Under the pieces are notes generated by a model. It was given only the letters and a program-made list of their open reading frames with translations, ran no database searches and was not told where the DNA came from. The translations under genes and the position numbers were made by a program. From positions 52,624,572-52,688,571 of the forward strand of contig CM031595.1 in assembly GCA_018398815.1 (NCBI GenBank): DNA of 64,000 bases. Reading direction: 5' to 3'. Source of the DNA: Conus ventricosus. Taxonomy: Eukaryota > Mollusca > Gastropoda > Neogastropoda > Conidae. Each line of letters opens with the position of its first letter. Position 1 is the first letter of the stretch. Shown piece by piece: positions 47,150-57,375 of this stretch.

Positions 47150-47460
47150 TGGTCACTGATCTCAAAACCGCTAAAGAAAAGGTGTACGTGATTACACTGC
47201 TGGCACAAAACCAATGGATGAGGCCGGTTACTACGCGATCGGATCGAGCATCACTAGCGAGTGAGTCACTAGCGATTTCGCCATCATCGCCGGAGGCTGC
47301 AGTGTGGTCGCCGCCGTGTGCGATGACGCACGTGCCGACACAAGAAAGACAGACAAGACACGGAGCGAGGTCGGAAAGCCGGCGAGAAGCTGGAACTGAT
47401 CCATAGAAATTTGGGCGGGTGCCCGCTACCACTAGGTCTAGCTGTTACAGTCGTTGCTGG
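47150..47460. other. CpG-richer stretch without a recognised exon
   Basis: CG dinucleotides are dense (TACGCGATCGGATCGAG, CGCCATCATCGCCGG, GTCGCCGCCGTGTGCG) with TGACGCACGTG, a CRE/E-box-like motif, at about 47324-47334. It could be a promoter for a gene outside the window. Open frames on both strands match no family I know. Confidence 0.3.
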
Positions 47461-47487
47461 CGCCCACCGTAGGAATTCTGGCCTGGA

Positions 47488-47497
47488 GAGAGAGAGT

Positions 47498-47539
<42 letters not shown>

Positions 47540-47590
47540 TCTGGCTGGAGAGAGGGAGGGAGAAAGAGAGAGAGAGAGAGAGGGAGAGGT
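47488..47590. repeat. (GA)n array
   Basis: GA repeats at 47491-47536 and again at 47563-47581. Confidence 0.9.
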
Positions 47591-47934
47591 GGCAACAAGA
47601 GGCAAAAAGGAAATTAGGGGGTGGTTGGGTGGTGGGGTGGCCGGGTATGGAGTATGTGTGTGTGTGGTGTGTGTTGTGTGTGTGTGTGAGGGGTGGTGGG
47701 GGGGGGGGGGGGAGGGTAAGGGAGCTAACGGACGCGAACGGGCAGGCAGCTTGGCCTATGACCAAGACGATCGAAGGACTTGTCATCTGTACAAACACAC
47801 GGCTATGATGATTCACCCAATCTGTGTGGTATATATTGTACCTAACTGTTAGTTACCGTCATTTGTACGGTTATGATGATTCACCCAGTGTGAGTATAAG
47901 CTCTGCATCTAACCGGTTACAGAGAGAGTGAGTG

Positions 47935-48240
47935 GAGGGAGCCGGCGAGGGGAAAGAAATGGGGAGTAGTGCACAAACAATTAACATAAAGTGTTTGAAA
48001 CGCGCGCGAGCGCACGTGCGTGCATGCGTGCGTGCATGCGTGCGTGCATGCGCGCGCGCGCGTCTGTGTGTGCCGCCAAGGGAAAGGAATAGGTTATAGT
48101 ACAAAAGTAGTCAGCATTAATTTAGTTTATACGAGCGTGCGTGCACGCGTGCGTCCGTGTGCGCGCGTGCGCGCGTGCGCGCGCGCGTGCGTGCGTGCTT
48201 GCGTACTTCGTGCGCACGTGTGTGTGTGAACGTGAACATT
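47935..48240. repeat. Two related units ending in alternating GC/TGC/CG tracts
   Basis: GCCGGCGAGGGGAAAGAAAT... and GCCGCCAAGGGAAAGGAATA... begin two ~125-bp units. Each ends in purine-pyrimidine alternation: 48002-48062 and 48136-48200. The alternation (CGCGCGCG, GCGTGCATGC) is typical of Z-DNA-prone DNA. Confidence 0.75.
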
Positions 48241-48929
48241 TTAGAGAGAGACAGAGACAGAGAGACAGACTCAAATTTTGTGCAGAAATTATTCATTTCT
48301 CTACCCAGTCGTCATGGATCGATCAGCATTAACAAAAACAAAAAACAAACACAAGACCAAACAAACAAACAAGTCTGCAAGGTCTGTCTGGCATCATCAG
48401 CACAACAGGCGTTACGAAAGTCGTTGAATCTCAGGCTTCCGTCTATCTGATTTCCCACTTATCGCACATTAGCCTTCTCTTTTCTTTTCTTTTCTGTATT
48501 TTTTTCCTTCGCAAGCCGAGCGGCCGTAGGCCTTCGTAAATGCAATTGCGTCAGTGAAATTATTATCGCTGACAACTGAACGTGCTGTGTTTACACAGTA
48601 TACATACTTGCGTCAGAGACCGTTAGAGACCCTGCTCCCGTTTCTCGCTCGGCCGTCTCTCTTCTTATCTGTCTTACCTTCCTTTTTATCTCCCCCCCCC
48701 CCTCCACTTCCCCGCCTTTCACTCCCCACCTTCCTCCCTTCTCTCCCCCCCCCCCTCACGTCACGTGGTGTCGTCCTAATTTCTTAAGCTGTCGGGAGAG
48801 TTCACATCGTGGAAGAAGACCCTTCTCGAAACAAACAAAACGAACAGTAAAGTAAAACAAACCAGCAAACAAATACAAAACAAAAACAAAACGAAATGTC
48901 TTCGTCCCCAAAGTGGCGAACACAGAAAT

Positions 48930-48930
48930 C

Positions 48931-49000
<70 letters not shown>

Positions 49001-49012
49001 TGTGTGTCTGCC

Positions 49013-49096
<84 letters not shown>

Positions 49097-49108
49097 CTGT
49101 CTGCCTGC

Positions 49109-49160
<52 letters not shown>

Positions 49161-49175
49161 GCCTGTCTGTCTGTC

Positions 49176-49264
<89 letters not shown>

Positions 49265-49275
49265 ACCACACACAC
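48930..49275. repeat. Compound TC, TCTG and CA array
   Basis: TC runs alternate with TCTG and TGCC units (49015-49050, 49098-49118, 49158-49180), then CA at 49240-49280. Confidence 0.95.
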
Positions 49276-49530
49276 ACACAGTGTACACTTTAGCAGGAAT
49301 TGTATTTGTATATCGAGCTCTGTCGGTTACAGAGAAAGTACCGGTGTTGACAGGTACAATAAACAATATTGTGATCGCCAGTTTTCTTCGTTCAGCTCCC
49401 AACACAATGCAGCTGAATGCGTTTGAATTGAAAGGCTTTACGCCTCCTTTCTCTCGCTCTGCTGCTGCTACAGCTACTACTACTAGTATTACTACTACTA
49501 CTACTTGTAGTAGTTGAACAAAAATAAGGA

Positions 49531-49925
49531 GGGGGGGGGGGGGGGGGGGGGGGGGGGCAGACGACACAGACTAACAAACCGATACCAATCTGTGTGCTAA
49601 ACTGTAAATTCAGACTTGCGGGTGCCAGCTGCTACTGCTACTGGTGCCACTACTATTACCAGACGAAGATGGAAAAAAAAAAGAAAAGAAAAAAAGCCTA
49701 CAGACTACACACACTAACAAACCACAGTCCATGAGCTGTAAGTACAGACTTGCAAACGGATGCCAACTTCTGCCACGACTACAGCTACAACTAGACGAAG
49801 ACGCACGTTAAGTTAAAAAAAGAAAAGAAAAGAAAAGAAAAAGAGAACAGACTGTACAAACTAACAAACGGGTACCTGCCAATGTGTTTTAAGTACAGAC
49901 TAACAAACGGATGTCAGACTGGCCA
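49531..49925. repeat. Poly-G tract and a ~125-bp degenerate triplicate
   Basis: A poly-G run (49531-49557) is followed by three imperfect units, each with ACTAACAAAC, a TGTAAGTACAGACTTGC-like block, ATGCCAACT and (in two of them) AGACGAAGA plus AAAAGAAAAG. Confidence 0.7.
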
Positions 49926-50065
49926 TGAGACAGATTGCCAGCAGACTAATGGATAGTCAAGTGAGGAAGCCAGACACTGACGATTTTTGAAAGCTGAGAC
50001 AGTTGATTTGTCTACAGCGTATAGCCTAATCAGTGTTGCCATGGACTGCCACACCATCGTTTACG

Positions 50066-50079
50066 GTTGCCGTGGCAAC
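50066..50079. promoter_or_regulatory. Perfect X-box-like palindrome (RFX consensus)
   Basis: GTTGCCGTGGCAAC fits GTNRCC-N2-RGYAAC, the RFX-family binding site, and is fully palindromic. A half-site, GTTGCCATGG, lies about 30 bases upstream. No nearby gene start is recognised, so function is unproven. Confidence 0.35.
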
Positions 50080-50131
50080 CAGAGACCCATCTGTCAGGCA
50101 GCGCAGGTCCCAAGAGGATGTTCTCGGTGGC

Positions 50132-50253
50132 ATCATGCCAACCGCCATTAACACCTTATGCTTGGAGCTGTAGCCATGGTGACATCATCAGGATAAATGA
50201 ATGAGTCACATTAATGAAGATCTTGCAGAAGAAAACTCTCGTAAACTTTACGT

Positions 50254-50303
<50 letters not shown>

Positions 50304-50322
50304 CTCTCTCTCTCTCTCTCTC

Positions 50323-50355
<33 letters not shown>

Positions 50356-50729
50356 GTCTCCCTCTCTCTCTTTTTCTCCACCCACTGGCCCCCCTCTCGC
50401 ACACCTAGTGATTAAGAGAAAGAAACAAAAAATCATTCACTTTTAGTAAAAAAACGTACAAACAGACAAAAGGGTCTAAAAGTCAGAGTGACCCCAGTGT
50501 GAACCTGGCCGTGACTCACTGGTTTATTATAGGGAGGGAAGATCGAGGAGACAGCAGCTCTCGACTGACACAGAAAAAGAGCACAAAAGCTGCTATCATG
50601 CCAACCGCCATTAACACCTTATGCTTGGAGCTGTAGCCATGGTGACATCATCAGGATAAATGAATGAGTCACATTAATGAAGATCTTGCAGAAGAAAACT
50701 CTCGTAAACTTTACGTAACACACACACAC

Positions 50730-50806
<77 letters not shown>

Positions 50807-51075
50807 TCTCTCTCTGTCTGTCTGTCTGTCTGTCTCTCTCCCTCTCTCTCTTTTTCTCCACCCACTGGCCCCCTCTCGCACACCTAGTGTTTAAGAGAAA
50901 GAAACAAAAAATCATTCACTTTTAGTAAAAAAAAACGTACAAACAGACAAAAGGGTCTAAAAGTCAGAGTGACCCCAGTGTGAACCTGGCCGTGACTCAC
51001 TGGTTTATTATAGGGAGGGAAGATCGAGGCGACAGCAGCTCTCGACTGACACAGAAAAAGAGCACAAAAGCTGCT
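50132..51075. repeat. 463-bp tandem duplication with embedded CA/TC arrays
   Basis: The unit starting ATCATGCCAACCGCCATTAA occurs at 50132-50594 and 50595-51075. Unique parts are nearly identical, and the copies differ mostly in CA, TC and TCTG array length and single-base indels (for example four versus five consecutive A). Confidence 0.93.
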
Positions 51076-51254
51076 CGCCCTAGCCCACCGAAGAGGAAAT
51101 AAACAATAATGCCTCGTCCATCTTTCCCATAGAAATCTGTCTCTGGTCGCCCACTCTCGCTGCAGTATGCGGTGGAGGGCTAGGGTGGGGGTTGGTGTTG
51201 TATGGGCGTATTTTCTGTTTAAAAAGGTCTGCGTGGTAGTTTGCTCCGTGAAAA

Positions 51255-51612
51255 GTCATAATTTTTTATCACGAAAAATGCCATATTCACCATAAGAAGT
51301 ATGATTTTGATCTTGATTTTTGTTGTTGTTTTTAAAAGAATGAAAAGTGTAACTGTGACAATGAAAGTGTCATTTTAATCCTGAACATTGTAATTTTACA
51401 TAATAAAAAGTGTCACTGTTATGTTTAAAAGTAATTTTTATTACACAAAGTGTTGTTTTCATCATAAAAATTATTATTTTCAATACAAAATTTACAATTC
51501 TGTCATTATGAAAAGGTCATCTTCAACTCGAAAAATTGCAGTCTTGTTTTGTTTTTATGAAAAGTGTCATTTTTTCATAAAAAGTGATATGTTCGTTACA
51601 AATTTCATCGGA
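51255..51612. repeat. Degenerate ~30-35-bp tandem repeat
   Basis: About ten units vary on TGAAAAGTGTCATTTTCATC and ATAAAAAGTGT. It is another aged minisatellite. Confidence 0.65.
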
Positions 51613-51619
51613 AAAGAAT

Positions 51620-53100
51620 AATTTCTGTGCATACTTTATGGTATTTTTGACAGAACATGTTCATTGTCAGAAAAAAAAATACTCTCACCGCAGCTGTCTT
51701 TCTAGAGGTGAAAAGTTAATAAGTGTTATGTTACTTCTGACATCGACACACTATCCAGGTGACTAATTGTCTAAAGCTGTCAACATTACAATTTTGACAT
51801 CACATTTCCGTCGCATTTCACCCAAAACAATCAATCACGAAAAAATATAATGCATAGTGCAAGGTGCATAATTATTCATGATGAAAAGCAATTTTCTAAC
51901 ATGTAAATTATAGTGTAAATCGTTGGAACTTCGCAGCATCCCATTAGTATGGAGGTGGAAGATGAACAGTCCTCTAATCATCCCCATCCCTCCACACACA
52001 CACCTTCTTGTTTAATGACCCCTAGGTCATGGGAACACGTCCAGCGGCTTTTCTTCATCTGGTCAATGGAAAGGTCAAGTCAAGTTCATTCGTCAGTCAG
52101 CCATGAAGTCTTGACACTTTAATCTGACATCCGTGTTTTTCCGTTCATCATCTGCTTCGAAGGCAGCAGAAGCGAAAATCTGAATCCCTTCACAGATTTC
52201 TGTATTGCTTGTTCCGAGATGGGCTTCTTAGTGCTGATTGCAAATGAATCGTTGATCTTCGTTTTTCTTATCTTGTTCTTGGTTTTGTTATTGTGTTCTG
52301 CTTGTCTCTTATTTACTTACTTCATTCGTTCGTTTGCTCAGTCAGTTGTTAATTTCGAAGATGGTGGCCTGCGAGCCAGAGGTGGTCCAAATAAACGGTC
52401 TGGGTGAATCCTCTGCCCATACAGTCACTGCGAAAACGCCCACCAATTTGAATCCGTCTTGTTGATGGATTTAAAAAAAAAAAAAAAAAAAATCTGAAAT
52501 AAGGTAAATTGGCATTCGGTCGTCTGCATACTTCCCATCTCTTCACCCTTTACCTCACCTGTCTTCACTCCTCTCCCATCATCCTCTCCTGTCACACTCC
52601 CCCTCCCATACCCCCCCCCCCTTCATTCCCATTTCTCCCAAACCACTCTCACATATATCAGTATCCCCAGTGTGTAAACTTTACTATAATTTAGACATAA
52701 CTGATCCGTTTGACGGATTTTGAAAGTCATTTTTATAGATTTTAGGATTATAGTTTGGACTCAAGAGACACAGTTGAGCAGGACTGGTTCTGCCAGTTTT
52801 GGTTTTGCAGACATTTCGTGCATGAGGAAAACAGAAACTGGATAATTTAAAGCGAGTGATTATTTTGATTCAGGTTGCTGATCGTTCTATACTCTGGTCC
52901 ACCACTGTTAATAGTAAAGTCTTGTGTTGGATCCTGTTTGTCCATTTACTTTGAGTAAATTATTCCACAGAGATTGTAAATATCAACGCAGCCGACTACT
53001 TCAGTGCTACAATTGATAATGAAAGGAAATGGAATGGTCATATTACCGTTGAAAAAAAAAGCCAGTGAAAGTGTAGCTTTTGTCTAGCAGCATTTGTGAA
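51620..53100. other. No gene recognised
   Basis: Only AT-rich DNA, a poly-A tract near 52471-52490 and CT-rich segments at 52540-52640 are visible. A small hydrophobic reading frame at 52219-52407 has no support beyond being open. Confidence 0.35.
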
Positions 53101-53106
53101 TATTAG

Positions 53107-53213
53107 GTAGAAATGTTTGAAATCTCAGTGAGATCTGTTCAAGAATGCAGTTGTATACAGGTAGAAATGTTTTGAAATCTCAGTGAGATCTGTTCAAGAA
53201 TGCAGTTGTATAC
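53107..53213. repeat. 53-bp tandem duplication
   Basis: GTAGAAATGTTTGAAATCTC ... GCAGTTGTATACAG occurs at 53107-53159 and 53160-53213, the second copy with one extra T. Confidence 0.93.
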
Positions 53214-53932
53214 AGGACTCTTACACACAACAGTCTTGCACACTTAGAAAACGCACAAGGCAGAGCTTCAAAATTTGTTTTTGGGTGACATGATTTCAAT
53301 TTCAGTACCATAGCAACACTTGTTTCATCAGACAGACGGGACCCCTCCAGTTGAAAAGCAGGGCTGGAAAGAAGGTAGTTCTCCTGCAACAAGCACAACA
53401 GGACTTGATCGCGGTACGTTTGGGAGGTTTCAAAATTAATAACAGCACCACCAGAGATGCCTGTTCTCGTGAGATACCAGGATCAGAAACAAAGTGGTCG
53501 CTCAGGCCTACATTTTCTCTATTTGTCTAAAATCAGTTTGTGGTGAATAGGAGCTAGAAAAGATAGAGGCTGTGAAATTACTGTTTCTTTTAAAAGCGAA
53601 GAGGCTACACTTATATTTCCTTTGCGGTCTACTGATAGGCTGTGAAGTAAGGTGTCAGAAAAGATGGGTACTTTTAAATGCAAACTGGCTACAGTCATAA
53701 TAATGACTTTTTGAGGTGCTTGAGGTTCGAAATCATTTTGAGGTGTCAAGCTCACGGTTGCATAAATCTTCCAAAGGGATCGAAGATTCGAAGCTTCGGA
53801 ACAGAAGAAGAAGTGCTCGATAACTGCAAATAGAATTATTTATTGGCAGGCGGTGTATTTAAACACTGAACGGCTCTAGAAAGTTTAAACCATTCTTGTT
53901 TAAGTTGTTTGACACTGGGCATTCGGCCTTGC

Positions 53933-56900
53933 TGTGAGGTGGTCGTTGCCCTGTGGGTTGGGCACAGAATAGACCCACTGCCCTGCCATGCATGTCGTAA
54001 GAGGCGACTACTAGGCAGGACCACCTCGCCCGAGGATAAAGGGGTTTGCGTAGGGCTAACAACCCTGCCTGTAAAAAAAGACGAGTTACAGAAGCATCAA
54101 CGACAATGAACCAAAGCAATCACCTGGGCAATGAAGGGTCTCCATCCCGGAGACTTATGACGCAGTGCAGTGAAAGCCGAAAGGAAGCTGCAAGGCCGAC
54201 TCCCCTTCTAACACCCAGGACAACAACGAAAGTAGCCACATGGAACATCAGGACGATGTTTGAAACAGGAAAAACCATCCAAAGTTGCGAGAGAGAGATG
54301 AAAAACTATAAGATCGGAGTGCTAGGACTGAGTGAGACAAGGTGGCTACAATCAGGGACAGCTGAGACTTTCATTGGAGAACAGCTGCTGTACTCAGGAC
54401 ACACAGAGGATGGAGCCCCCACACTGAGGGTGTGGCCTGATGCTGGCACCGGAGGCACAAGGGGCACTCATCGGATGGGAACCTGTCAAACTCCCGCATC
54501 ATCACAGCCAAGTTTACCACGAAGAAGAATGACATCAGGCTGAACATCATCCAGTGCTATGCTCCACCAATGATGCGGAAGAAGAGAAGAAAGATGACTT
54601 CTACCAGCAACTACAGACAGTGATAGACAAAAGAGGAGCAAAGGACATAACCTACTGATGGGAGATTTTAACGCCAAGATCAGAAGGGACAACACAGGCT
54701 ACGAGGACATCATGGGGACACATGGACTGGGACAGATGAACGAGAATGGTGAGCGTTTTGCAGACTGTGCGCCCTGAACCAGCTGGTGATAGGAGGAAGC
54801 ATCTTCCCACACAAGCGCATCCACAAGGCCACATGGAGATCCCCGAACCATGTCACGGAGAACCAGATTGACCACATCTGCATTAGCCGCAAATTCAGGA
54901 GATCATCGGCGGGATGTACGAGTGATGAGAGGTGCTGACGTGTCATCAGACCACCACCTTCTTTTAACAACAGTGAGACTTCGCCTCAAGAGATTCACCA
55001 ACACCAACAACACAGTACAAGGTACAATGTCGGACTGCTCCGGAACAGGGACACACAAGCAGCATTCCAGATCAGCTTTCCAACAGGTTCCAGCCGCTCA
55101 AGAGCTGATAGAAGACAGTGAGACGGACATCGAGACACAGTGGGAACACTGCAAGAAGCTCTGGCATGACACATGTGAAGAGATCCTTGGCAAGAAGAAG
55201 GCCAGCACAAAGAATGGATCTCTGCGACACCATCCACAAGTTGGAAACAAGGAGAGAGAAGAAAGCTACACTGAACACGAGCCGAACAAGAGCAGCTAGG
55301 GCAAGGCACAGGAAGAGCCACAGCAGCGAACGGAGAAGTAAAGAAGAGCATCAAGAAGGACAAGAGGGACTACTTTGACGACCTGGCCAGCCAAGCAGAG
55401 GCAGCAGCCGGACAGGGGAATCTGAAGGACCTGTACCTGGTGACCAAGAAGCTGACGGGTAAGTTCCAGCAGACAGACAAGCCAGTGAAGGACAAGAACG
55501 GAAACCACTGACAACAACCGAGGAACAGCTAAAACGATGGGCAGAAACACTTCAGGGAGCTGCTGAACTGCCCGCCCTGACGCACCACCAGACATCCCAC
55601 CTGCAGAGACAGACCTGCCCATCAGCTGTGACAAACCTCAAAGGCAGAGATCAAGATGCCATCATGACTTGAAAAATGGGAAGGCTGCAGGCCGGACGAG
55701 ATACCAGCAGAAGCCATCAAAGCAGACATAGAGCAGCTGTCAACATGCTATACAGCCTCTTCAGCAAGATCTGGGAGAAGGAGAGGTACCGGCTCAGTGG
55801 AAAGAAGGAATCGTCATCAAGCTGCGAAGAAAGGAGACCTCAGGGACTGCAGCAAATACCGAGGGATCATGCTCCTGTCAACGCCAGGCAAGGTTCTCAA
55901 CAGGGTTCTACTGGAGAGAATGAAAGAGGCTGTCGACCCAAGCTCCGAGACCAGCAGGCAGGCTTCGGCAGAACAATCATGTGCCGACCAGATCGCCAGC
56001 CTGGCATCATCGTGGAGCAGTCGCTGGAGTGGAACTCCCCTTTACATCAACTTCATAGATTATGAGAAGGCTTTCGACAGTGTGGACAGAGAGATGCTGT
56101 GGAAGCTGTGAGGCATTACGGATCCCGAGAAGATCATCTCCCATCGGTGCTCCTACAGGACATGAACTGCAGGATTGCCCACGCCGGCCACCTGTCCGAA
56201 AGTTTCGAGGTGAAGACCGGGGGTTCGGCAGGGATGCTGCTGTCGCGTTCCTCTTCCTCCTGGTCATTGACTGGATCATGAAGACCACTACAACAGGCAG
56301 AAACAACGGTATACAGTGGACACTCTGGACGCAGCTCGACGACCTTGACTTCGCTGACGACCTGGCGCTCCTGTCACACAGCCACAGCCAGATGCAGGAC
56401 AAGACCACTCGCTTGGAGACACATCAGCCGGGACAGGGCTCAAGATTAACAGGAAGAAGACCGAGCTGATGAAAATCAACACCACTGCCAACACACCAGT
56501 CACAGTCGATGGAGAGCCCATCAGGTGGAGTCTTTCGTCTACCTGGGAAGCGTGGTTGCCAACAGGGAGGCACGGACCGAGACGTCACAGCCAGAATCGG
56601 CAAGGCAAGAGCAGCTTTCGTCATGCTCAAGAACATCTGGGCATCTGGAGGAATCAGCATAAGAACCAAACTCCGCATCTTCAACTCCAATGTGAAATCA
56701 GTTCTGCTCTACGGATGCGAGACGTGGCGAATGACACAGACGATGCAACAAAAGATTCAGACATTCTTCAACACCTGTCTGAGGCTCATCTACAAAATCC
56801 GATGGCAGGACAAGGTCCGAAACGAAGATCTGTGGGAGCGTGCGGGACAGGAACAGTGGCCAAGCAGATACTGCGAAGGAAGTGGGGCTGGATCGGACAC

Positions 56901-57149
56901 ACCCTCAGGAAGCCAGCATCCAGCACACACGCCAAGCCCTGACCTGGAACCCGCAGGGAAAGAGGAAGAGAGGCCGGCCTCGCAACAGCTGGAGACGAGA
57001 CACTGAGGCGGAGTTGAAAAAACAAGGGACCAACTGGACTGGAATGACCAGAACAGCCCAGAACAGAGTGCGATGGCGAAGGGTCGTTGATGGCCTATGC
57101 TCCACCGGGAGCGACGGGCATAAATGAATGAAAAAATGTGAGGTGGTCG
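53933..57149 (+). mobile_element. Near-full-length RTE-type LINE with 13-bp target duplication
   Basis: TGTGAGGTGGTCG flanks the element at 53933-53945 and 57137-57149, leaving 53946-57136 (3.19 kb), the usual size of RTE elements. An apurinic endonuclease appears first (TWNIRTMFETGKT, LGLSETRW, GDFNAKI, QIDHICISRKF, SSDHHLLLT). The RT follows (SKYRGIMLLSTPGKVLNR, FIDYEKAFDSVD, FLLVIDWIMKTTTTGRNN, LDDLDFADDLALLSHS, FVYLGSVV-like, VLLYGCETWRMTQTMQQKI), then a C-terminal GKRKRGRPRNSWRRDTEAEL and WTGMTRTAQNRVRWRRVVDG. It ends CATAAATGAATGAAAAAA, the short ATGA-type 3' tail of RTEs. The reading changes frame many times by single-base losses. Confidence 0.88.
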
Positions 57150-57375
57150 GGATTATGACGAACAGAAGGGGAATCAATCGTGGAGAAAGTGAATTGCTGA
57201 AGTGGGATGGCAGAGAAAGTCACGTCCCATGAAAGTGGTGGTGGAGAGGGTGGGATGAGGACTGATGATAATGAGCACAATTAATCATAAATCAGCCTCA
57301 CGTCAGTGGAAAATAAGCAGCAGGATACGTGTACAATTTCCCCTGCCAGACTTCCGGCATTAGGTAGCAATTCAT

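Noticed and set aside
47071..47432. Proline-rich or other protein in the CpG-rich stretch, either strand
   Set aside because: The start depends on a poly-C run, and the opposite strand is equally open; no recognised family.
52219..52407. Small membrane protein
   Set aside because: A single hydrophobic stretch of 62 codons with no homology, no exon partner and composition explained by T-rich DNA.
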